Below, piece by piece: positions 1-8,885 of a DNA stretch of 14,845 nucleotides (position 1 is its first letter; each line of letters starts with the position of its first letter). The notes beneath the pieces were generated by a model. It did no database searches and had not been told where the DNA came from. It saw only the letters and a program-made list of their open reading frames with translations. This DNA is from Auxenochlorella pyrenoidosa. Lineage: Eukaryota; Chlorophyta; Trebouxiophyceae; Chlorellales; Chlorellaceae. The translations under genes and the position numbers were made by a program. The stretch lies in NCBI GenBank assembly GCA_001430745.1, contig KQ481950.1:185590-200434 (forward strand), read 5' to 3'.

Positions 1-3000
1 CAGCCTGGCCAGCCTCGGCATCAGCTTTTCGGCGGATGATGAGGCCGGCATGCGCTTTGTGGGCTTCCTTGCCTTTCTGGACCCGCCCAAGGAGTCGGCC
101 CGGCAGGCGGTGGCCGAGCTGCACGCCAAGTCAGGTGGGGGAGGGTTGCGTGGGATGGGTGGGTGGGTGGGTAGGGGGCGCCTGCTGGCTGCTCCACGTC
201 AGAGTGCCTGGCGTCTGCTGGTGCAGCAGCAGCAGGCTGGCCAGCAGACAACCATGCGGGCAGGCGGGCGGGCGGGCAGGCAAGGCAGTCGTCCACACCG
301 CTCTGCCCTCTCTCTTTGATCTGCAGTGGCGCTGAAAGTGCTGACGGGGGACGCCGCCGAGGTGGCCTGCCACGTGTGCCGACAGGTTGGCATCCCGGCC
401 CAGCACGCCACAACAGGCAAGGCCAGGAATGTGTACTGTTTGTTTTCCCGTGACTGAACGACCAGTTGGCGATGAGTTGACCGAGTTGCCTTCTGAAGGC
501 AGCGGGCCGACGCTTGCAGAGCGCCGGAAGGAGGCTGGCAGGGCAGGCGCACTGGCACATGAGCGCTGTGGCGTTGTCTCCAAGCCCCCGCGTGCGATTC
601 AATCTCTTCCGCGCAGGGCCCGAGCTTGCCAAGCTGGGCGCTGGAGAGTTTGTGGACGCGGCCCGCCGGGCGACCGTGATCGGCAGGCTGACCCTTGCCC
701 AGAAGGCGCGAGTGGTGGCGGCGCTCAAGGACGCCAGGCACACAGGTACATGGGTGGAGCGCACGCACCGGCAAAGCTGCCTGGATCTTGTTGTCTGCCA
801 TGCACGCAGCTTTGTCCTTCGCCTGAGGAGGCAGAGGGCAAATCCACGAGGTGCGGCGCCTCCTCCTGCAGTCGGCTTTCTGGGGGATGGCATCAACGAT
901 GCCCTGGCGCTGCGCACCGCCGATGTGGGTGAGGCAGGAGGGGCTTCAGCAGCGGCAGAGCTTGCCTCCCTGGAGCCTGCTCTCAGTCAGCGGCAACGCG
1001 GCGACAGCAGTCTCTACTGGCCGCCCCGGCGGGCGCTGCCGGCCAGCCCTTGCTGTGTGCTGAGTGCAAGGGACTCTCTCCTTGCTTGAGGGCTGGCACA
1101 GAGGCGGCAGTCCAGTGTGGCAGAGCGCCAGCTGGATGGCTGGCTGTCACTAGCGGCTCAGTCGATTAGTTCGACGGCAGGCCCAGCCCTTCACACCCCC
1201 GTGGCCCCACCCTCGCCGCCCAGTCATCTTATCCTGCCCCCCCCCCGGGCCATGCAGGCATCAGCGTGGACAGCGGCAGCGAAATTGCCAAGGACGCCGC
1301 AGACGTCATCCTGCTGGAGAAGAGCCTGCTGGTGCTGGAGCATGGGGTGGTGCAGGGCCACGTGACGCACGGTGGGCGGTAGAGGTGGAATTCTAAGAGT
1401 GCGCACTCTTTTTTTGTCTTCGTTTTTTTTTTTTGGGGGGGGGGGGGGGGGGGAGCTGGACTTTTGAGAATGTGCACGGCGGGCCGGGTGGTGCGGGGGC
1501 TGCCGGCGCAATGCAAGACCTGCTTGGAGGGCCTGCGCTCTGGGTGATTAGCAAGGCTCGCAATTGTGCGTGGCTCAGGCCCACAACCCGTGCTGGCCGG
1601 GCTGCCGCCTGCGCAGGCAACACCATCAAGTACATCAAAATGGCCGCCAGGCAAGGAGTTGTAGCGGCTTCAGTGGGATCACCCCCTGTTATAGGATTGC
1701 ACCCCCAAGCAACAGGGTGGTCACTCTGGAAGGCGGCCAAGCAAAGCAACAGCCCTGGCTCAGCTCCTGCCCTTGCCTGTGTCCTCTCACTTGCATCAAC
1801 TTGATGCAATTGAGTGCTGCCCGCCCTCCCGCCCCGCAGCTCCAACTTTGGAAACGTCCTCTCCGTGCTCGTCGCCTCTGCCTGCCTGCCCTTCCAGCCC
1901 ATGCGGCCCATCCAGCTGCTCACGCAGGCAAGTGCCCACCGCACACCACGCAGCTCAGCCTCGCACTCCTGGCGAAGAGCCCAGCCTGCATTCCTCATGT
2001 ACAGCTCGGCTTCCCGTGTTCTGACTGTGGGGCTTTCCAGGGCACACTCCTTGATGTCCACACCAGCTTCTGCCTGCCATGCTATCGCAACAGCCTCACC
2101 ATCAATCGGAGGCCATCTGTCACCGCAGAACCTGCTTTACGACCTCAGCCAGACGGCCATCCCATTCGACACCATGGATGAGAGTGAGCCTCTCCATTCA
2201 CTGCCGTCTGCTGCCCCGGGCCTCACTCTCATCTGGCCAGGGTGCCCATCATGATGTGGGCGACACTGTTCCCGAGATCCACCTGGAGGGCACTCGGAGG
2301 CCGCTGGTCCCCCTCTCTGCAAGGGCCAGGCAGGGTGCAACGCCCAGAGGCAGCTGCCGCAGCCTGTGTGCACGTCGCGCGCAGCTGCTCGATTCTGCCG
2401 CCTCGTGCATTTTTGCATGCCTGCTTTGCCTGCTGTCGCCGCGCAGGCTACCTGGCAGTGCCCCGCGGCTGGTCGGCATCCTCCCTGCTCACCTTCATGC
2501 TCTGCATCGGCCCCACCTCCTCCATCTTTGATGTCACCACCTTTGCGCTGCTCTGGTGGGTGGGCAGCGGGCAGCTGCCGCACGAAGCATGGATGGTCGG
2601 GTGGCTGGGGGCTGGGCAGGGGGGCCCACTGTGACCCGTGTGCACCTACTGCCCAGCCTTTCATTATCCATGATCCACGTGAGGACCCGCCTTGCCCCAC
2701 GGCGTGCAGGTTCGTGTATGGCGCCAACAGCCCCGAACGGCAGGCGCTGTTCCAGACAGGCGAGTCCTGCTGTTGTGTTCCACCGTCCGGGAGAGTTCGC
2801 GGGGTTTCACAACGCCCATGCCGCATCGCAGCCCCCACCAGCCATCAGGCTCACCAGCACGCACCACGGGCCCTGCAGTAGGCGGCAGGCTGGGCTGAAT
2901 GGGGTGTGCCAGGGGGGGCCGACTGCCATCCAGACGAGCAACACCTCATGTGCAAGCCCAGCCTGGGCTGAATTTGTGACCCACCATGCTGTGCACGCTG

Positions 3001-3920
3001 TGCAGGGTGGTTCACCGTCGGCATCGTCACCCAGACCCTCATCGTGCACCTCATTCGCACCGCTCGCATCCCCTCCCTTCAAGAGGCGAGGCCGCGCAGC
3101 AGGCTGTGGGAAGCCCATACAAAGAGGTGCCCAACAGTGGCCGCCTGTCCATTCACCAGCCCAGGAATGCAGTGCTGCTGCGCAGCCCTGCAGAGGGTGG
3201 GCCAGCATCGCGGCGCTTGGCAGTTTCCAACAACGTTTGCTTGCCTGCCGTCCCGAGAGCCTGGAATGGTGCACCTGAATGCCGCTTACTTCACTGCTGG
3301 CTGCAGGTGGCTGCCTGGCCGGTGGTGTTTGCCACGCTGCTCGTGGCAGGTGCTGTGCCCCGCCGTTGACCTGCCGCCAACCTTGTCTGCTGCTCTGCTT
3401 CCATCTCCTGGCCGGCCATGCAGCCTGCTGTTGGCATTCGCTTTGCCATGCATGCTCAGAGTGCACGTGCACCACACTCCCACAGGAAGTTGGCAGCAGA
3501 GTCTGCAGAAGATATCCGGAGAGATGCAGACAGCCTGTTGCTCTGCGTGCGCGTGCTGTGCAGGGACGGGGCTGGCGCTGCCCTACACTCCAATCGGCAG
3601 GGTGGAGCAGATGCAGGAGCTGCCGCCCAGCTTCTATGCCTGGGTGGCAGCCACCATGGCAGGTGGGGCGCCCGTGCGCTGCTCCCGCTGACCTATCGCA
3701 TGCTGCCTGTTCATTCTGTTGCCTCACACGCCCCTGCAGAGAGATGCTGAGAGACAGCCAAAGTGGCTGCTGCTGCACGAGTTGCCTGCTCTGGGTCTCT
3801 GCAGCTGGCCGGGCGGGGGCCTGACTTTCCTGCCCTCTGGCTCCCTTCCCTGCAGGGTACATGCTCGCAGTGCAGCTGGCCAAGTGGCTTTACATCAAAA
3901 CCTTCCAATCCTGGCTGTGA
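1..3920 (+). CDS. P-type ATPase, P3B magnesium-transporting (MgtA-like), 3' part, 14 exons
   Basis: ATP-driven Mg2+ transporter of the MgtA/P3B family; only the C-terminal 381 codons are in the window. The DKTGT phosphorylation site would lie upstream. Exons read as 2-134, 327-416, 617-745, 872-928, 1258-1371, 1617-1650, 1840-1927, 2129-2183, 2447-2555, 2710-2759, 3006-3085, 3307-3349, 3564-3662, 3856-3920 (TGA); every phase agrees. In order they carry [12 protein letters not shown], the VLTGD nucleotide-domain motif, the hinge [10 protein letters not shown] (normally GDGINDAPAL; Leu codon at 904-906), [20 protein letters not shown], then the membrane part: [16 protein letters not shown] (M5), [14 protein letters not shown] (M6), [35 protein letters not shown], and the last helices to a short tail ending FQSWL. 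Collinearity with bacterial MgtA is continuous, which supports each junction. Introns 2, 6, 7, 10 and 11 start with GC. The subcellular membrane cannot be told. P3B pumps are best known in bacteria, so transfer origin is possible but old given the introns. Confidence 0.93.
135..178 (+). repeat. G-run/GGGT repeat at the 5' end of ATPase intron 1
   Basis: The intron starts GTGGGGGAGGG and continues into repeated GGGT units. There are more than four runs of three or more G, enough for a G-quadruplex on the transcript strand. Confidence 0.8.
1395..1410. repeat. Perfect 16-bp palindrome in ATPase intron 5
   Basis: AAGAGTGCGCACTCTT reads the same on both strands. It lies 24 nt inside the intron and could form a small hairpin in the pre-mRNA. 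Confidence 0.85.
1423..1453. repeat. T12-G19 homopolymer junction in ATPase intron 5
   Basis: A run of 12 T is followed directly by 19 G, about 50 nt inside ATPase intron 5. The exact length is prone to sequencing or assembly error. It lies 12 nt after the perfect palindrome at 1395-1410. Confidence 0.9.
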
Positions 3921-4411
3921 CGTCACTTCCTGGGTGTCATCAGGCTGTCACATGTTGTCAACCTTTACCAATGTAGGGACAACAGCGGGCAGTGCAGTGC
4001 AGACAAACTCGGCCAGAGAATCAAGTTTTGCCATTGCGCAGAGCAGTAGCAGTGCCAGGCTGGCAGTCGACAGGTGGGCAGGGATGATAAACGGTTCAGT
4101 GGGAGGCTGGATGATGGACAGGGCAGTGGGCTGGGTGCACCAATTGCACTGCTTGCAAGCAACGTCACAGTGAATGAAATCGAGGTTCAGTCAAAATGCA
4201 ACTTGAAGAGGCTTGGTTTTGCAGTTCGTGAAGGGCCACTCTTCAGGGCACCTCATGCTGCTGAAGAGTGGCTTGTATGGTCAGCAGGCGGGTGCTGAGC
4301 AGCGGCTGCCACGCTTGAGGCGGCAGCATTCTGCGGCCGCAGCGATGCCACCACCTCTGGAGCTTGTCGAGGCCAAGCAAAGCCCGTGCTGGTGTGTGCC
4401 CGGCGCGCGCC
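3921..4411. other. Convergent intergenic/3'UTR region
   Basis: About 490 nt between the stop of the ATPase (+) and the stop of the Cys-rich gene (-). It should hold both 3' untranslated regions. I found no coding exon with supporting phase, no RNA gene and no obvious TGTAA-type algal polyadenylation signal in the correct orientation for either gene. TGACGTCA overlaps the ATPase stop codon (3918-3925). Confidence 0.5.
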
Positions 4412-7059
4412 TCAGTTCCAGGCATCCTGCCAGAAGCGCTCGAAGAGGGAGCGCGCGCTGCGGGTGACGCAGCGGCGCTGTCGGCAGACCTTGGGGCGCT
4501 GGCAGGGCTTGCCCCCGCACACGGGGATGCACTCCGGTGCCTTGACGCCCTGCGCGCAGGGCAGGCAGCAGCGGCGGCTTGAGGCTGGGTGCGGCAGTGG
4601 GCAGGCCTTTGGCCGCAGGCTGGCACGCCCATGCATGCGATGCGGGGACCGCAATCCGGCAGGCTGCATTGGCTGCAGCCCCGCTGGCAAGCGCGGCGCG
4701 GCAGCCAGGCCGTGCCTTAGTGTTTTTTACGCGGCACAGCTCGCCACGGTCGCAGGTGGTGGCGGTGCACACCGGGCGGCACTGGGGCTTGCCCCGCTGC
4801 ATGCAAGGTGGGCGGGCGCGCGTGCGGTTTGTGATCCGACGGCGCTGGTGCCAGCAGGGATGCGCAGCCTTAGCCGTGCAGGAACAGGCAAAGTCGTCAG
4901 AGAGAGAGCAGACGTGCCAGCCTTGATGCAAGCACGCTTGCAAGCAAGTCCTGATGCAGCCGCGTGCTCAGCACCGCTCCCGCCTGCGCCATGCAGCCCG
5001 CTCCAACCCCCGTCCCCCTTCCCCAGCTCCCCTGCGCCGTCCCACCTCCATGCGGCAAACAGAGTCGGCCCCGCAGAGGAGCAGGTCGCAGGTGATAGGC
5101 CTGGGCTTGTCCTCGCACTTGGGAACGCCGCCCTGCAGCGGCGCACAGCAGAGACCGGGAGGGCTGGGCACAAGGCATGGGTTGCGCTTTGGCCGCAGCT
5201 CAGCCGCAGCACAGCTATGAATAGCTCTCTAGAAGGGTGGGTGCACACTCATTTGGAAAGCATATCAGAGGCGGCGGCTGCCAGGGCGGCAGCTTGCAGG
5301 TTCATGGCGGGTTTGCAGTGGTGCTGGAGGACGTGTACACTGCCACGGGACCCGCCACCGGGTGCACTCACCTTGTTCTTGCACACCTTGCCAGCAGGGC
5401 AGACCACAAGCTGGCAGGCGTCCGGGGGAGGGATGCACTTGGGCTTGCCGTCCTGCGAACGAGCAGGGGCAGGCGGGGGGGCAGGCGGCGGCGCGCCCTT
5501 GGTACCGCGCTGCAGCGCCTGTATGCGCAGACTGCCCGCAAGCACAAGGGTGGCAGGGCGTTCAGGCAAACAACCGCCGTGCCTGCTCCGGCGCTGAAGC
5601 GCTCGCGTCCCTGCTCCAGCGTGCCACTGGCATGCGCGCCCATCGTGCAGGAATCTGTGCAGTAACACCCCAGGGCTGCCCCTCACCTCCATCACACACT
5701 TCTTGCCGGCGCCACACACAGTGATCTCGCAGGTGGGCTTGGGCGTACGGGCGGGCGCAGCAGCTGGTGCGGCGGCAGGTGTGGCGGCAGGTGCGCCGGC
5801 AGGGGCGCGGGCAGGGGCGCGGGCAGGGCCGTGCCCTGCACCGGTGGTGGCACGCAGATGGGGCCAGCTTCATGGCAGGAGGTTCCGTAGGCTGCACAGC
5901 CGCCCAGGTGAGTGAATCCGGCTGTCTCAGCGGCACTTCTGGGGGCTGCCCATCCAGAGGTGTGCAGCCTTGGTCTGCGTCGCAAGATCCGTTGCGGCTA
6001 GATAGACTTTAAGCCTTAGCAAGCAATTCCGCCCCCACTCCCAGCTTCCGCCTACCGCTGTGGTCATCGTCGCCATCGTCTCCATCTTCCTTGCCCACAC
6101 ACTTGGGCTTGCCATCCTGCAGGGCGAGAGCCAGCAAGCGCCCTCATGGCCGGCATTGCGAGGGCAGGCGGGGCTGCACCGGCAGGATGCGTGGAACAGA
6201 AACCCGGCGCGCTTCTGCCACCTGCCGCCTGTCACCGGGGGTCGCGCCCGACGTCGCCCTGTCAACAGTGGCAGGCGCCGTCCTGGGCCTGCCAGCAAAC
6301 AACCGATGCCCTGCCCTGGCTTCAATTGACCCACATCAATAACACAGGTTTTGCCGGTGTCGCAGACAATGAGCTCGCAGGTTGGCTTGGGGCCGCCGCT
6401 AGGCGCCAGGCCGGGCGCACCGACCGGAGCGCGGCCTGCAGCAGCAGGGGTCCAGGTGTCAGGGACACGGATGTTATTGAAGTTCCTGCTGATCGATGCA
6501 TCGGTGGTATATTCACACAATGCTGGACGGATGGGTACAGTGGCAATGCTTATATCGTCTCTGCACCCAGATGTCTGCCGCATCAGCTGCAGCGGCAGCT
6601 GCGGGTGCGCCCAAATGCGCGCAGCGCCGGTGCCGCTGCTGCCTGCATGCTGCGCAGGGTCCGCACCTCCATGGCCCTCATCATCATCCTGCCCACGACC
6701 TGCACACAAAGGCCAAGGCCAGCAAAGACCAGAAGTGAGGCCTGTGCACACAGCCGCTGGCAGGCGCTGTGGTGCGTGGGCAGCAGCGGCAGCTCCGGCG
6801 GCCCCGCGAGCTGGTCCTGGAGGGCTGCCTCCATTTTGCTTCCAGCATCGACTACCCACCCCGACGGTCTTCTCCACCCTGGTCCGCCCTGCGGAAATGG
6901 ACGGCAGGCAGCAGACTCGCGCTTGAGGACGCTTCCCACCCTCCTCCTGACATGTGTAGTACCGCACGCCCTGCAGGCGGAGTCTGGCCCTGCTCACCTT
7001 GAGCCCGTCAACAGGCAGAGAGCAATGCACATGGCGAGGAGGGCTGAGCGGCCGGCCAT
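4412..7059 (-). CDS. Secreted cysteine-rich protein with six FOLN/EGF-like four-Cys modules, 8 exons
   Basis: Predicted 264-residue secreted protein, specific function unknown. Exons on the - strand: 7059-6998, 6485-6335, 6116-6056, 5835-5687, 5452-5372, 5132-5046, 4796-4731, 4549-4412 (TGA); phases are 2,0,1,0,0,0,0 and all match. The start has a strong context (ACCATGG) and opens a signal peptide (MAGRSALLAMCIALCLLTGS). Residues 22-56 are an Ala/Pro/Gly linker. Six modules follow: Cys 57/62/68/77, 127/132/138/147, 154/159/165/174, 183/188/194/203, 207/212/218/226, 230/235/241/246. Modules 1-4 have exact C-x4-C-x5-C-x8-C spacing with a GKPKC-like end; 5 and 6 are shortened (x7, x4). Modules 1 and 2 are separated by an Asp-rich stretch (80-90) and a Pro/Ala repeat (93-122), as in algal wall or matrix glycoproteins. 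The pattern matches the N-terminal half of follistatin domains (C-x4-C-x2-G-K-x-C...PxC). The family name is inference; the gene model is well supported by the regular Cys spacing across splices. Confidence 0.85.
5973..6026 (-). repeat. Intron-resident repeat, copy C (intron 3 of the Cys-rich gene)
   Basis: On the - strand, 54 nt from TTGCTTGCTAAGG through CAACGGATCTTGCGAC to GCAGAC, about 78% identical to copy B. It is sense to its own host gene and starts about 30 nt after that intron's donor. Confidence 0.7.
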
Positions 7060-8885
7060 GGTGATGGATGCTCGCTGCCCTCAGCGCTCAGCGGCCCTAG
7101 ATGCAAGTCAGAATCGATGCAGCAATGCGTGCAAATAAGAAGCAATCAGCAGCCCGAACTGCCGTGTCCCCATGCTTGTCACAGAGCTCCCCCCCGGCAG
7201 CTGCGACGGCAGCTGCCGCTGCCGCTACGGTACGCGACACTCAACCTCTCAAGAAGCTGGTGAAGAAGTGGCGTTGAAGAGCGTGTGGCCGCAGGCGCAG
7301 CTGAGAGGTTACGAGGCCATGCAGAGCAGATACGCCCTTGAAGTGAGGCTGACGGGCAACGCACGGTGCACGCCAGACGGCCGACAGGGCCAAGGTGCGG
7401 TAAGCTGGTGACCATGACCATGAGTCGAGCAATGAGCCAGGGGCTTTTCCTCGATGCATACGCCCAGGGGAACATCCACACTGGCACACGGCATGCTAGC
7501 ATGCCAGGGAACACCGTTTCAGTACCGATGCATTGAAGGCGCTGCGGTGGGCTGCCGCTGAGAACTCGAGCATTCCCTTCAAATTTGCGCCACCCTCTTC
7601 TTCGTACATCGAGTGGCGACACCACTGGCGACACGAGAGTTTAATAGCACTGGCGTTTGATTCCTGTCCACCAACATGCATGCCGCCGCTGGTGCTGGAG
7701 TGCAGGCCAGTGCATAGCATATGTGTGGCGAGGGTTGTTGGCCGGCACCCATCCAGCACAGCGCACAGCATGGTGGGCCCAGGACCAGTGAACGCCCCTT
7801 GTCCCGCAATTTAGCGGCGTGGTAGACGGTTGTGGGGGGCAGAGAAAGCGAGGCAGCGAAGGGACACGTGCAACAGACAGTTGGAGTACCACATGCTTGA
7901 GGCATATGCTCGGAATCGGCGCGTACCGCTTTGCGTGCCGCGCAAGCGGCCACTCATGCCAATGCACTGGGCCTCAGGCCCGCTGGAACCCCACTGGTCT
8001 TAGATTCTCGTGTCATCGTTTGCGCACTGCTGTAGTGGCATCCATTACAGCACCGTTGATGCTACATAGGGCATTTGCAGCTCGTCTTCTTGCCCCCGCT
8101 GACATGGCAGCGGCACCACCTTCCATTTGCCCAAGGTGGCCGTGCAGCTCCACTTGCCAGCCAAACTTGTAGCCTATCACTTAAGAACCACAGAATCCTG
8201 AAGGCTTCAGCCCCAGACGCTCGAATTCGACAAGAGTTCGGCATTCCACACGCAGCACGCCCGCTAAAAGGCCTTGTCGCGACCGCTGGCGCACTTTCTG
8301 CCGCTTCCTGCTGCCTAAAAACTCGATCAAGCCGCTCTGTCCTACCAAGGCGTCGTTTCGTGAAGGTGGCGACATACAGGGCATCCAAAATGGCGGAGGT
8401 CCAGCGCTCCACGTCCTCAGACATCACCACGGGCTGTGAGTTGGTCTGCAAGTCCCAAGTCGAGCTTGTCGAGAAGGGGTGGGGGCGGGTGGTGGGTCGG
8501 GGGAGGAATGTTGCCTGCGCTTTGCCGCATCGGGGCTTGCAAGGCTTGTTTCTCTACTGACAGACTCTGTTGAGCGGTATTAAGGACGGTTGAAGGCTGT
8601 AGTGTGGCTGTAGAGGGTTGAAAGCGGGGTGACCGGGTGTTACTGCAAGTTTGCTGAAAAGGTCGTGAAATGTGCAGCTGCGGGGGTCATTCTTCGTGCC
8701 GGACGTCCGGCAACCTTTGAAGGAGCGCCAGCCTGCGCGCGAGCTCCAGATCGCTCCCTGGGTGCAGCCCTCGCCGCCGCCACTTCGGGCGGCTCTGGAC
8801 CACAGGACCGCGTCGCCTGCCCTGCCTGTCACTTGGCCCCTCCTTGCGGCCATGCCTTTCCCACGCAGCCCGGCGCGCCGTGACC
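7060..8885. promoter_or_regulatory. Divergent intergenic region between the Cys-rich gene and the aquaporin
   Basis: About 1.8 kb separating the starts of the - strand Cys-rich gene and the + strand aquaporin; it must contain both promoters. It looks less GC-rich than the genes around it. No TATA box or known motif could be assigned with confidence. From 7060 to about 8000 I see only short, unsupported open frames. The stretch at 8013-8445 contains two protein-like segments on the - strand, listed separately. A G-rich stretch lies at 8477-8505. Confidence 0.45.
8013..8424 (-). CDS. Possible small two-exon gene or gene remnant, unrecognised
   Basis: Two segments read like real protein and join in phase. 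Segment one, from ATG at 8424 to a donor CTTG|GTAGG at 8346, begins MSEDVERWTSAILDALYV and ends ATFTKRRL. Segment two begins after an acceptor TTCTTAAG at 8180 and reads VIGYKFGWQVELHGHLGQ, then MEGGAAAMSAGARRR, to TGA at 8013; G from the first exon plus TG makes the Val codon. The product would be about 81 residues. The frame is also open upstream of the ATG, and an acceptor (CTTGCAG) sits just before 8445, so more 5' exons may exist. A TGTAA, the usual green algal polyadenylation word, is at 8048-8044, inside the proposed second exon, which argues that the real stop or splice may differ. I do not recognise the family; a degraded gene or chance reading cannot be excluded. Confidence 0.3.

Noticed and set aside
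21..932. Long open frames of 150-300 codons on both strands over the ATPase exons and introns
   Set aside because: They cross clear splice sites and are shadows caused by GC-rich sequence with few stop codons; the MgtA-like exons explain the region.
993..1090. Possible fourth copy of the intron repeat in ATPase intron 4 (CAACGCGGCGACAGCAGTCT and TTGCTTG)
   Set aside because: The blocks occur in the wrong order and the match is short, so similarity to copies A-C is not convincing.
3918..3925. TGACGTCA, a CRE/bZIP-like palindrome
   Set aside because: It overlaps the ATPase stop codon and 3'UTR; an 8-bp match is expected by chance at a fair rate and the location is not a promoter.
7172..7971. 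Several 60-150 codon open frames in the divergent intergenic region
   Set aside because: No recognisable motif, no consistent splice partners, and composition like the surrounding non-coding DNA.
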